Of a stretch of 64,000 nt of DNA, positions 33,921 through 50,380 are shown piece by piece (the stretch's first letter is position 1; every line of letters starts with the position of its first letter). The stretch is from Physella acuta (Eukaryota > Mollusca > Gastropoda > Physidae), in assembly GCF_028476545.1 (NCBI RefSeq), contig NW_026732287.1, forward strand, positions 310,001 through 374,000, written 5' to 3'. The notes below the pieces were generated by a model. That model saw nothing but the letters and a program-made list of their open reading frames with translations. It had not been told where the DNA came from and did not search any database. Made by a program: the position numbers and the translations under genes.

Positions 33921-34662
33921 AACACTACATACGAACATAGGATATTCATTGCTGGCTTGTTCGGGTTTTGAAAAAAATGGTAGTTTTTTTTTTCAATTAA
34001 AACAAATTACAACATCATGCCATGTGTGTAAGTGCATTAGTGAGCTTTGTAAAAATCAGTTTTATTTTATCTCTGCTATAACTATAAGGCTTCATCACCT
34101 CTAGTCGTTCAAAAGAATATAAACCATGAAAGCTTTGTATGTAAGTTATGGTGTCTTGTGTTATGTTTATTTTCATGTTTTTTTTCGAATTTATATTATT
34201 AATTTTAAATACATTTCTTTTTTATACAATGTCATTAATAAGTAAGTACTTTACAAAAAAATAATAATTAAGAGAAATAATTGCTTTTTAATTTGTTTAG
34301 TACAAATCTATTAAAAGGAGCATATGAATATGATCACGCTTATTTGACTATTTAAAGAAGTGAAATAAGTCATGGAAGTGGTTTGAACGTTTGCTTAGCT
34401 TTGATAAGTTTGATTGTAGGAGAAAGAGGACTTGGCTTTCACAGTGGTTTAAAAACAAAGGGAAAAATATACAAGAGCGTGGGATGGTGTCTATAGAAGC
34501 TACGGTAATCTTTTTTACAAAACAGCCATCAAGTTAAAAAAGCAAGGAAATTATTTTATTTGTTTTTAAATATAAATGTTTTATTTTGGTCGGCTGTGGG
34601 CCCCTAAATGGCGTGGGCCCCCCCGCATTGCGGGGTCTGGCGGCACTGTAGTTCCGCCCCTG
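33781..34662. mobile_element. hAT non-autonomous element with perfect 8-bp target duplication
   Basis: Inverted ends CAGTGGCGGAACTA and TAGTTCCGCCCCTG are flanked by CTTGGTAC on both sides (33773-33780 and 34663-34670). Length 882 bp, no transposase frame. A (TA)n tract (33840-33918) lies near the left end, and a GC-rich 'gggcccccccgcattgcggg' lies near the right end. Confidence 0.9.
33840..33918. repeat. (TA)n microsatellite
   Basis: About 39 TA units inside the 882-bp hAT element. Confidence 0.95.
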
Positions 34663-34670
34663 CTTGGTAC

Positions 34671-35150
34671 ATGTAAACTTCAATAAATATTTCCTTTCAA
34701 GTTCACCCCATGATAACGACGCCAGTCACGTTAGATTTGAGCTCACGTCATGTATGTTACCTCGCTCAACGTCGACATATAACGACGAGATATTTCACAA
34801 GTACGCTTGCTTGTAAGTTTTCCTCTTTGAAACTTATGGGATAGAGTATGTATTAAACGCATTCAAACTAAACTACGTCGGTAACTGACTCTCCCAACTG
34901 CCAATCAAAAGCTGCCCATGCCCAAAGCGAGGTGTGCCTGCGTGTATCAGCGCAAATCTCCGATCAAGTGACGTCTTTGTTACCTTCTCCAACTGCCCGT
35001 CAACGTGGGAAACAAAGAGTATGACCTAATCGAATGCGGCAATCACTGACATAAACGTCCAGCTGTCAGCCATAAATCACGGTCAGCGATGGGGAGATAG
35101 TCAGTACAGGACTTCCTGAACGAGCGCCACCTGTCGAGGGGGTCCACCTT
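34671..35150. other. Upstream region of the octapeptide-repeat gene
   Basis: Less AT-rich than its surroundings, with no mobile element seen. It presumably carries the gene's enhancer and promoter. Several 'acgtc' and 'cgtca' motifs occur, but I assign no factor. Confidence 0.4.
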
Positions 35151-35151
35151 T

Positions 35152-35157
35152 ATAAAG
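35152..35157 (+). promoter_or_regulatory. TATA box of the octapeptide-repeat gene
   Basis: TATAAA within 'cctttataaagcgtgg', about 40 bases before the start codon at 35193. With transcription about 30 bases downstream, the 5' UTR would be only about ten bases. A strong core TATA suits a highly expressed, tissue-specific secretory gene. Confidence 0.7.
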
Positions 35158-35192
35158 CGTGGTGCGACAGTCACCGTGAAGTGTCACCAAAC

Positions 35193-37033
35193 ATGAGGAC
35201 TGTAGTCACTGTTTTAGTCCAGCTCTTCGCTGGGGTCTTCTGTGGGTATGTGGACTTTTTTCATTTCTTTCTCATTTAGATTAAAAGTTTACATTAAATA
35301 TATTTAAAATTTTCCGCCATTGTATGTCACAAATTCATTTTTTTTAAATTTCTTTCTAATTTATGTCACATTTCTTTTTAATTAATGTATGTGTTTGACG
35401 CTTACATATCAAGGGGAAACTACTAAATAATAATGAATTCTATTGTGTGAAGTCTGCTAGTCAGTAGCAGTGTTTCTTCCAGACTTTTTTCTCCGGCCGG
35501 GGGGGGGGGGGGGCACTTGATATTTTTGGGGGGGGTCAACATTTTTCGGGGTGGCGGACACTAGTAAAAGTGTATGTTTACTATATAAATTCCATCTCGT
35601 TCGGGGGGGGGGGGGGCGGTAGACTTTCTTCGGGGGAGGGGGGGGCAAAGCCCCCCCCCCCCCCCCCCACAAGAGATGCCTGGAAGAAACTCTGGTCAGT
35701 AGTTGTGTTAGGGTCCCAACATTGGCTGTATTTATTTACAATAAACAGCTGTAGTCTTGGAGACAGCAAAAATAATCTCTAGACTTTAAAGGAAGTTTGG
35801 ATTATCCGTTGTATGTAAAAGTCGAAATGTTTACTTTTTTTAAATTTGGACACATTTTATCATCATCTAAATTTAATTCTAATAATTTATATGAAAGAGT
35901 TTCCAGTAGTAGGCCTACACTTATAAATAGTCGAATTGTCAATTTATAACATAACATATTTGACATGTCAAACTATGATTTAGATGTTTAAATTCTCCTT
36001 CTTCTTGTGACAGGTCCTATGATTTAGAAATGTTTAAATTTTCCTTCTTCTTGTGACAGGTCCTATGATTTAGAAATGTTTAAATTTTCCTTCTTCTTGT
36101 GACAGGTCCTATGATTTAGATTACCCCCCAACTCTAGGCTGGGGCAGCAACCTAGCCGCCACCAAACCCAGCGCCCCCAACGCCCCCAGCTACACCAGTC
36201 CAAGTAAAGCTTCCTACAACACGCCTGTACTCATTGACCCCAGCCAACTAGACTTGGATGAGTACCCAATTTATACCCAGCCTGCAAACTCCAACCCTAG
36301 ATACGACACTCTCTCTAACTCCAACCGAATTCACAACAGTCCCTCCAACCCAATTTACAACAGTCCCTCCAACCCAAGTTACAACAGTCCCTCCAACCCA
36401 ATTTACAACAGTCCCTCCAACCCAAGTTACAACAGTCCCTCCAACCCTAGCTACAACAGTCCCTCCAACCCAAGTTACAACAGTCCCTCCAACCCTAGCT
36501 ACAACAGTCCCTCCAACCCTAGCTACAACAGTCCCTCCAACCCAATTTACAACAGTCCCTCCAACCCAAGTTACAACAGTCCCTCCAACCCTAGCTACAA
36601 CAGTCCCTCCAACCCTAGCTACAACAGTCCCTCCAACCCTAGCTACAACAGTCCCTCCAACCCTAGCTACAACAGTCCCTCCAACCCAAGTTACAACAGT
36701 CCCTCCAACCCTAGCTACAACAGTCCCTCCAACCCTAGCTACAACAGTCCCTCCAACCCTAGCTACAACAGTCCCTCCAGCGCCAGCTACAACAACGCGG
36801 CTGAAGTAGACGAGTACCCAGACTTTCTGGCCAAGATGACGTACAACGCCAAGAACAAGACGGTCACGGTCTACGCCCCAAAGACCAACGAGGTGGACAA
36901 GAACGGGAAGACGATTGATCCGTTCTTTGGTGTTGAAGCAATCGCTAAAACAGACCCAAGACTACCAATTCTAAGCAAGATTCCTATGTTCAAAAAATAC
37001 TATTCTTTTTCTGTTCCATACAAACGAAGATAA
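35193..37033 (+). CDS. Secreted Asn/Pro/Ser/Tyr octapeptide-repeat protein
   Basis: Exon 1 (35193-35245) encodes a signal peptide, MRTVVTVLVQLFAGVFCG, with donor GG|GTATGT. Exon 2 (36106-37033) follows the third of three tandem acceptors; the two earlier ones lead to an in-frame stop. The 326-residue product has an acidic/Tyr segment (SYDLDYPPTLGWGS, DEYPIYTQP), about 18 copies of NPSYNSPS (variant NPIYNSPS), a second DEYPDF motif, and a basic non-repetitive tail ending FSVPYKRR. Periodic Tyr in Pro/Ser/Asn-rich repeats is typical of structural secretions such as shell matrix, egg capsule or adhesive proteins; which one is unknown. The repeat is a 24-bp coding minisatellite using AGC and AGT serine codons in alternating blocks. 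A hAT-like MITE lies in the intron. Confidence 0.85.
35468..35694. mobile_element. hAT-like MITE with perfect 8-bp target duplication
   Basis: Ends CAGTGTTTCTTCCAG and CTGGAAGAAACTCTG, flanked by GTCAGTAG on both sides (35460-35467 and 35695-35702). 227 bp, G- and C-tracts inside, no coding sequence. It lies in the intron of the octapeptide-repeat gene. Confidence 0.92.
35970..36122. repeat. 46-bp tandem repeat containing the splice acceptor
   Basis: The segment 'tgtgacag|gtcctatgattt' occurs with acceptor positions after 36013, 36059 and 36105, exactly 46 bp apart; a diverged fourth upstream portion starts near 35970. Each copy carries the polypyrimidine stretch TTCCTTCTTCTTG and the first 17 bases of exon 2. 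Only the last continues into the exon. Confidence 0.93.
36330..36790 (+). repeat. 24-bp coding minisatellite (NPSYNSPS)
   Basis: About 18 units of AACCCTAGCTACAACAGTCC plus CTCC. Third-position variants (CCAAGT, CCTAGC, CCAATT) fall in blocks, indicating recent unequal exchange that kept the frame. Confidence 0.95.
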
Positions 37034-37165
37034 ACCAGTCAACCAATTTGTTTTTACTGTATAATATTTTAAAAATATATATTATATTCTGCACACTATG
37101 TTTCATGTTATACGGACAAAACTACGAAGTGAATTTTATTTATTCGCTTTTCATGATTAAAATTC

Positions 37166-37171
37166 AATAAA
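37166..37171 (+). terminator. Polyadenylation signal AATAAA
   Basis: AATAAA 133 bases after the stop codon of the octapeptide-repeat gene, the first canonical signal downstream. Confidence 0.6.
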
Positions 37172-37626
37172 CAGTGACCTAAAAATTACAGCAAATTTGG
37201 ATTTTTTGCTTTGTCTTTAAAACAGCTCTTACATTTAGGCATACGTGGTTTGTTCAGTATATTTCACATTTAGGAGTATGGTCTATGTACAACATATTAT
37301 TATATCACATCTAGGAATAGGGCCTAAATATTGTGCAGCATAATTCACATTTAACAATGTGACATGTATTGTGCAGCATATTTCACATTTCACAATATGA
37401 CTTATATATTGTGCACATGCAAATAATGTGTGTCTAATTGAAACAAATTCATAAAAACGTTTTAATAACAAGTTTTTATGTAATAATGCACTAAAAAGTA
37501 GAATATAACTTATTTTTCTTAAAATTAAAATATATAATAATACACTACTATTTAATACTAGGCCAAGGGCTTATAAAAAAATGTATGCACAAATCTGGAG
37601 TATGGATAGAAGGAAATACGTATTCC
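37172..37626. repeat. Degenerate tandem repeat and AT-rich sequence
   Basis: From about 37230 to 37430, four or five diverged units of roughly 50 bp share 'catatttcacattta' and 'tattgtgcagcat'. The rest holds nothing recognisable. Confidence 0.6.
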
Positions 37627-37694
37627 AAGTGGTGTCGCTAAGTCGGTTGTCACCCGGTGCGGCACTTCGCGGTGTCACCCCCAAGAAATAAAGT

Positions 37695-37973
<279 letters not shown>

Positions 37974-38503
37974 GGCCTACATAGGCCTATAATTTAAATA
38001 TATGCCGCATACGCGTACATGTATGTGTATAAGCTTTAATCACAGACTTAACTGTAACGATTTTATCTATAGTCTGTTAATAATACAGTTGGATTTAGCA
38101 TTGTTTTCTCTATAGTTAGTACGTTTACATAATGCTGTCACCCCCACCCTCTTGTAATAATTGTCGATTTGTACTTACAAGACTATTTAACTTTAAAATA
38201 ATCATTAATGGAACTGGCAAAAGAACATTTTTGTTCTGTATATTTTGCTTTTTTTGCCATTGTGTCACCCCCGCCCCCCCCCCCCCAATGGTGTCACTCG
38301 GTGCGGCCGCACCCCCGCCCTCGCTACGCCTCTGCATAATCCACATGGACTTTTTTTAAAAATGTATACTCAAATCCACACGTCACCATTCTCATCTTGA
38401 TGCTGCCCCCCTAAAGCATGTCGTAGTCCATTTCTTCGGGGTCCAATTAATTCAATCAACATCATTAAGCCTAAGGCATATTAATTAATAACCTATCTAG
38501 AAT

Positions 38504-38757
38504 CAGTGGTGTAGGCAGGGGGGTTAGGGGGGTCATACCCCCCCCCCCCATAGACCCCTCGGTATATATATATAAAGTATGACGGGGGTGGTGTAAATCA
38601 AAAGTTTGAGGGGGTGCAAATCAAAAGTTTGAGGGGGGTGTGAAAATCGAAAGTTTGAGGGGGGTGCAAATCAAAGGTTTGAGGGGGGTGTAAATCGAAA
38701 GTTTGTCCCCGGGTAAAAATGTAAACCCCCCATGAGACGATCCTTGCTACGCTACTG
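38504..38757. mobile_element. hAT-like MITE with perfect 8-bp target duplication
   Basis: Ends CAGTGGTGTAGGCAGG and CCTTGCTACGCTACTG, flanked by TCTAGAAT on both sides (38496-38503 and 38758-38765). The interior contains 'gtgcaaatcaaaagtttgag' four times, a small tandem repeat, and 'tttgtccccgggtaaaa'. A nearly identical family member is nested at 49391-49555. Confidence 0.92.
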
Positions 38758-38765
38758 TCTAGAAT

Positions 38766-39408
38766 GTTTAAAGCTGACAGATCTCCACCTATGGTCCGTT
38801 GATAGCTATCACAAAAGTGACTACTATCAAGATTTTCACTACACCACCAGTGTGCCTAGTTTTCGTTAAAGTAATTTTATTTCCCAAAAAACAAGATCTC
38901 AAGGCTGAAAAGTACTGAAACCCCAATTAATCTATTAAAATATTTATTATTATTTATTAAACACTATTTTCTCAATCTAATCTACGGCTAAGAAAAAAAA
39001 AAGAATATAAGAAAGATATAGCTTAGGCTTAGTGCTGCAATCTTAACCAGGCTACATCATGACACGTATGTATATTTTATAAGTAGGCCTAATATTTATT
39101 TTTGTTATTAAATTTAATGTGGCTACTCTGCTACACTAGCTTTAAGTTCTTTATTCTATGTCTAAAATCTTGATCTAGTAAGATCTAGATATCTAGAGTC
39201 TATAATATGCTATAGATGGAGAATATAAATCTAGAATAGAACATCAAGTATTTAAAACATAAATTGCGCAAAATTGCTAACTAACGAAACGAAAAATGGG
39301 AGGTCATCCTGATCCGAAGTTCATTTCACTCTAGGCCTATAGGCTTGATTTTAGTAGATTTCTACTGGGCTAGCAAAGTTTTAGTATTAAATTTATAAGA
39401 CGTTAGTG
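38766..39408. other. Upstream region of the isovaleryl-CoA dehydrogenase gene
   Basis: AT-rich, with a CTAGATC patch near 39175. No TATA box is evident near the start codon, as usual for a housekeeping gene. The transcription start cannot be placed. Confidence 0.4.
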
Positions 39409-45050
<5,642 letters not shown>

Positions 45051-46704
45051 CATATACTTGAAATATTTTAAAGAATTAATAAGTAATTGTACTGAACACC
45101 TAGGTTTAAAGAAAGTAAAATTACCTGGTGATTTATTCATATAAACACTTGAACAATGAGTTAGACACTGTGAAAAGAACTTAATTTGTATAGGATTATT
45201 TCACAATCAGATATCTTCTTTAGCACTTCAAAATGCCATAATTTAGCATTCCTTTATGTGTGAAGAAATATTTTTAAGACTAGTCAGTATTTTCAGCAGG
45301 TTTATAAATGATATGCTCATGATGTACACCAGAATCTTAGTGTGTATCACTAGACCAAGTTGTTGCCCTGTTATAGCTGTATTTAGTGTAAACATTGAAT
45401 ATTGTTAGTTTGGTTTCAGGTGCTGAAACAAAAAGATTGCTGTTTGTACAGATTTAAAAATTATTGTAACAAATGCTCTTGATGTATACAAGTGTAATAT
45501 TAAAAACATAAAACTGTTTTTCATGGTTATTTTCCTCATTGTTTCATTGACAAGTTTGAGTATGGTCATCTTTCCCACCTCCCTCATCAGCTGCTGTCTA
45601 ATAGCCCTTGGACCCTCTTTAAATCATTACAGTAAAAGTAACTCAAAAGCAACAATTCTCCAGCAAACTTTATTATAATGTAACCAACAAAAGTTGGAAA
45701 AATTTAAAACAAAACAAATGAGTATTTAAAAATATTCTAAAATAAAAATGTATTCTAAATAAATACCATGTACTTTAACACCAAATATGATGTCAAACTG
45801 AATCGTCAAGTTTAAGATTAGAGGTGGAAGTTATCTCAACATTACTATCTTATCATAATAAATATACTAAATGGTTAAATTTGAAATATTAAAACACAAC
45901 CAATAATCTAAGAGGTTTGCACTTTGGCTAATTTTTCAAACTAAAACTTGGGTGAAATTATGTTTATGAACCTTCACAAGTAAAAACCACATGGAAGAAA
46001 TAAGCACCATTTTAAAATAAATGTTTTGAGTACACATTATAAAATAATTTATTTTAAAAATGACACAAATTATCTAAAGGTCTTTTCAATAAACCATACC
46101 CTTTCTACTTAACTTTGTGTGTATAGTTTTGATTGGCACCAGTAATTTGAATATTTATTAAAAAACAAAATACCAAGTAGAAAAATGACTGTGCAGTGCA
46201 TGTAAATATTGGCCAAACTGCAGTAAAAACCGTCAAACTAGAATGTTAAATGCAAACCACAATGTAAAGAATTCAATGCAAATATAAGTTAAATAGTAAC
46301 AAATTCTTTCTACACTGGATGAAGGCTGTTTCTTTGGATTGATAGTTTATTTTTGCCTGTAACAAAATGTCTAGCAGCACAAAAATCTGGTAACACCTAC
46401 AAGTATTTTGTCATGTTGGTGTACAATGAAAAACAGTAATTAACAAAATCTGACTAGCTCTAAACAAGGTGTGAAAAAACTATAAAGCAGTCTTGTACAT
46501 ATACACTAACCAGGTTTACCATCTAGTAGCTTTTTGATTCAATGAGATTATAATTCTTACAAGGTAAACTAAATTTTATTTAGTCTGTTTATGTCTGTCT
46601 ATTTTTAATTTTTTTTATGTATAATAAATACTAACACAATTGCATCCTGTTGAACTAAACTCCCAGAAAGTTTATTGTAATTTTCCTGAGCAATATTAAA
46701 TGAT
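45051..46704. other. Convergent intergenic region (3' ends of IVD and the membrane protein gene)
   Basis: AT-rich sequence that should hold both 3' UTRs. I see no repeat, transposon or coding sequence. Confidence 0.5.
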
Positions 46705-48577
46705 TCAGTCGACTTCAGAACAGCTGTTGTCAACATATTGTAAATAGTCTTGTCCGGCATACAGTAAGAGACAGCTGGAGATGAGACTGAATGCCACTCG
46801 CAGTGTTGAAGATGGAGGAAGTAGTGTTCTACCAAGTCCCCAGATCATACAGGAACCAAAATTAAACAAAGCAGATCCGAAAATGCTGTAGAAGAGGGCG
46901 CGATTGGTGGAGAGTTTTCTGATATGACGCCGAGAAAATATATAAAGACCAATACCAAGATGAGCTTGTATCCATAAAACATTGCTGACTAGCTTATGAA
47001 CATCACCAAACGCTCTGTGGATAATTAGAGAAACCTTTCAGCAAACATGTAATTCTAATTAAGGTATGAGATGCTTATAGGCAAGACATTCTACCATATA
47101 CTATACTACATTCAGTGTAATATATGTAATGTTAGGGATAATTTTGAAATGACAACAAACACAAATGTAGCAAAATCCTATTAGGTCAGGTCTAAGATTA
47201 ATTTGATATTTTTAATTAACCACTAACATTACTAAAATATGTGGGTATGGCTAATTAAAAAAGGAGTGAATCTTTATGCTGATGAAAAGCTTATCAATTT
47301 GAAAATAGGATTATATTATTTCAAATAAAAAGAAATATTTCAGTTACACCAGTATAAATTGTGGAAATAAACATTTGGTTTGTAAGCAGACAAAAGTTAT
47401 TGACAATTTTTTTTGTTATAGATGTTTTGGTATGTTTAAATAGTTTTTTTTTTCAGTAGCATATATAACAATGTTGAAATTTCTAAAACAAATACAAAAT
47501 ATAGGCTTACTAAAATTAAAATTAAATCAAAATTAATAATAAGCCATGGCCTACTGGGTAGATTATATTTATAAACTGATAAAACCTTATGTTATTCTCA
47601 AAGTGCCAGCACAAAATAACAGTAACATTTAAATAATGTTGAGGGTTTTCTGACTATTACTGTTGCAGAGTTTTTACTTTTGAGTTAAAATTTAAGGCTT
47701 AGTTTCGGGGGTGGATAATGATTAATACTTAGAATCAGCTGTTAGCATGTTTATATATATTAGCCTAATACTTTTAGTATTTTTAATAATTTTATTATTG
47801 TATTGAGCTTATATTTAACTTTAATTCAATGCAATCAGCCCGTTGGTTGGTTGAGGTCACACCTTGTGTTTGTTCTGCTAGGGATAAAATATTAAAATTA
47901 CAAAGGGTCCACTTGAGAAATAATTACCCTGGTGAATTTACTAGAATCTAGATCTAGATTCTATTATAAAATTTTGGGAGGGCTGCCTGACTAGTACTAG
48001 AAATAGTAGATCTAGTTAGAATCTAAATAAATAAATATAGGCCTAGTTACTAGTATATACTAGATTCTAGATCTATATGATAAATATTGATTACTATGGT
48101 TACGCCAATGGTTAAACATTGAATTTATTGAACTTGAACATTGGTTAATTTAATAATTTAATAATTTTACCTGCCAAACCATAGTGGATCCATACAAGCA
48201 AACGAAATGTATCCATAACAAACAGATCCTACTCCTGGTGCAATTTTATATCCAAAGTCACTTGGAGTAATTAAAAATTCTGGGAAAAAGCGACCACTGT
48301 CTTGACTTTCGTTTTCATAATCTTGCATTTCATTGTTCCGATCCTGATAGTCGTCTTCGTAACCCATCAAACTGTTCAATATCATGTTCTCGATATCATC
48401 AATGTTAGATTTTCTGGGAGAAGAGACGTCATCTTGGTCATCATCTCTATCTTTTTTCCCCTCATTCGGTGCGTCCCTATCCCCTGAAAATGAACATTCA
48501 CTAACAGGCGCATTGCTGCCATCAACTGATCGTTCATCAGCTGGTTCGCCGATATTCAAGGTTGTGGGGGTCGCCAT
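46705..48577 (-). CDS. Unrecognised membrane protein with acidic N-terminal half
   Basis: Two exons, 48577-48171 and 47014-46705, joined in phase 2 (FGAG|GTAAAA to TTATCCACAG|A); 238 residues. The N-terminal 110 residues are acidic and probably disordered (KKDRDDDQDDVSSPRKSN, NEMQDYENESQD). A Gly/Tyr/Phe-rich stretch, KIAPGVGSVCYGYISFACM, straddles the middle. The second exon has two clear hydrophobic segments, ALFYSIFGSALFNFGSCMIW and LRVAFSLISSCLLLYAG, preceded by a weaker one, VLWIQAHLGIGLYIF. Basic residues between (SRRHIRKLSTNR) give likely topology. I do not recognise the family. The clean exon structure and start context argue that it is real. It is divergent from dynactin-4, about 1.8 kb away. 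Confidence 0.75.
47040..48166. other. Intron of the membrane protein gene
   Basis: AT-rich; CTAGATCT-type motifs near 47945-48075. No repeat or exon recognised. Confidence 0.5.
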
Positions 48578-48867
48578 GATGAATGTTTTTTTTTTATGTT
48601 GCGTATTTATGACGTCATTAGTTTAAAAAACTGAACTGATGTGTCTATCTTTTTCAGGAGAAATTTTTAAAATTTTTGACCAGAGCGAAACCTGAAACTT
48701 CATCTTTAAAAATATATTGATCTAGATCTAGAAAATCTAGATCTAGGCCTAAATAACTTCCATGTTCTCTCCATTATACTGCTTTGGGTATTTTTTTCCT
48801 TATTGAAAAAAAATATAGGCCTAGAATCTAGATCTATATGTATTCTGTGTATATCATTATTATAGAA

Positions 48868-49272
48868 CGAGCCGACACGCGGCATATCATACGCCGCTAT
48901 TTAGTTGTTTTATTTTCTACTTTTCAGTAATTCATAATTTGTGAATTCGACAGCACCAATGCAGCCCCTGAAAATATTTGCTTTAAAACACTATCAGTAG
49001 GTCGTTAAGAACGATACTACCACCACCCTCCTTTCCCCCAACCCCTACCCTCCCCCCCCCCCCCGTGAAAGCAGCCTCCTCTTAGTTACCTCCCCTAAGT
49101 TTAAAATCGTTTCAAACTAAATTATCTGCCCCTAATAGCCGTCACTAAACCCGGCTCTACGACTGTAAATATTTAGCGTGAACCAAAGCTCACCAGACCA
49201 TGTAGGGGTGGGGTGGTAGGGAGCGCGCTTACAGCTTGTTTTCTAGCGTCTCCCAGAAGAGAATTATATATA
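48868..49272 (-). mobile_element. Helitron-like element, near full length
   Basis: Inverted copy of the family arrayed at 17.4-18.8 kb: GAGCCGAC, the stem-loop (GCGGCATATCATACGCCGC as read), 'ttcataatttgtgaattcga', 'tttgctttaaaacactat', C-tracts, 'accagaccatgtaggggtgg', and the end 'gcttgttttctagcgtctcc' plus AGAAGAGAA. It lies about 290 bases upstream of the membrane protein's start codon. Confidence 0.75.
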
Positions 49273-49339
49273 TAGATATAGATCTATTTTTAGATCTAGA
49301 TCTTTAGGTCTACACAAAATACATGGGTTGACTAGCCCG

Positions 49340-49651
49340 CAGTGTTTCTTCCAGACTTTTCTAGGGGGGGGGGGGGGGGGTGGCACTTGACAGTGGCGTA
49401 GGCAGGGGGGTTAGGGGGGTCAATTCCCCCCCCCCCCATAGACCCCTCGGTATATACAAATCGAAAGTTTGAGGTGTAGGGGGGTGCAAATCGAAAGTTT
49501 GTCCCCGGGTAAAAATTGGAACCCACCCCTTGAGACGATCCTGGCTACGCCACTGGCACTTGATATTTTCGGGGGTTTCTACATAAATTCCATTTCGTCC
49601 GGAGGGAGGGGGGGGGGACTTTCTTCGGAGGGATGCCTGGAAGAAACTCTG
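49340..49651. mobile_element. hAT-like MITE (CAGTGTTTCTTCC family) with a nested insertion
   Basis: Ends CAGTGTTTCTTCCAG and CTGGAAGAAACTCTG as in the 35468-35694 copy. It is interrupted by a second MITE at 49391-49555. The outer flanks show no convincing target duplication. Confidence 0.85.
49391..49555. mobile_element. hAT-like MITE nested in another MITE
   Basis: Ends CAGTGGCGTAGGCAGG and CCTGGCTACGCCACTG, flanked by GCACTTGA on both sides (49383-49390 and 49556-49563). The interior matches 38504-38757 but has two rather than several 'aaatcgaaagtttg' units. Confidence 0.93.
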
Positions 49652-50085
49652 ATAAAAATGTGTAAAATGGCTTTGATGAGGAACAACTGCACAATGAAAA
49701 TATCAATTTGGGGTTGGGGGCCCCTTTTTTTTTCCCAGGTCACCTGGACACAGCCTAATGCTATAGGCCCTACTGTATTTTTACTATTATCCTGCATGAT
49801 GTAGCCTTTAATCATTAATTAACGGAATGGGGTCATTTGGGGTGACACCCTGGGTTACCTCTGGTGTTGTGTCGTCCGATCTCAAAAAGCTACTTAATTG
49901 TATATGTGTAGGGTAGGCCTGTAGGGCACTGAGGTCATATTTATTCCCTACCATATGAAGCCCAATGAGTGCACGACCCTTAACGTCTGCTGTTTCAATT
50001 GAAGGGCAATACATTTATATGTTATTTAAGAATACAAAACATCATCCCGCTCGTGTAGCTTTGGTCTAGTGATCTCTTTCTACTC
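49652..50085. other. Intergenic DNA, no gene seen
   Basis: Between the MITEs and the dynactin-4 promoter region. No motif recognised. Confidence 0.5.
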
Positions 50086-50263
50086 CAGAGGCGTAACTAC
50101 CCCTCCCGGCGCCCGGGGACAAACTTTTAATTTGGCGCCCCCCCCCCCCATATATTTTTTATGTTTATAATTCAAAATTGCAGCTAAAATGCGCTTTTTT
50201 TTTCCAACCCATTTTGGCGCCCGGGGACATATGTACCCCCTCCCCCTTTTCGCTAAGCCTCTG
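50086..50263. mobile_element. hAT-like MITE (CAGAGGCGTAAC family)
   Basis: Ends CAGAGGCGTAACTACCC and CGCTAAGCCTCTG. Flanks TTCTACTC and TTCTACCC agree at 7 of 8 positions. The interior has 'cggcgcccggggacaaac' and 'ttttggcgcccggggaca'. It lies 118 bases upstream of the proposed dynactin-4 start codon, so it may form part of the 5' UTR or promoter. Confidence 0.85.
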
Positions 50264-50380
50264 TTCTACCCCCCCCCCCCCTCTCCCCTCCCCTCGACTA
50301 CAGGAACGATAACGTTTGTTGCAGACAGAAAATGTATGCGTATTTAGAGTAAACTCCCTTTAATGGGATGTCTCACCAAG

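Noticed and set aside
36258-36809. Second open frame (TTVPPT-rich) overlapping the octapeptide gene
   Set aside because: A shadow frame of the 24-bp repeat; the NPSYNSPS frame has the signal peptide, splice junction and C-terminal domain.
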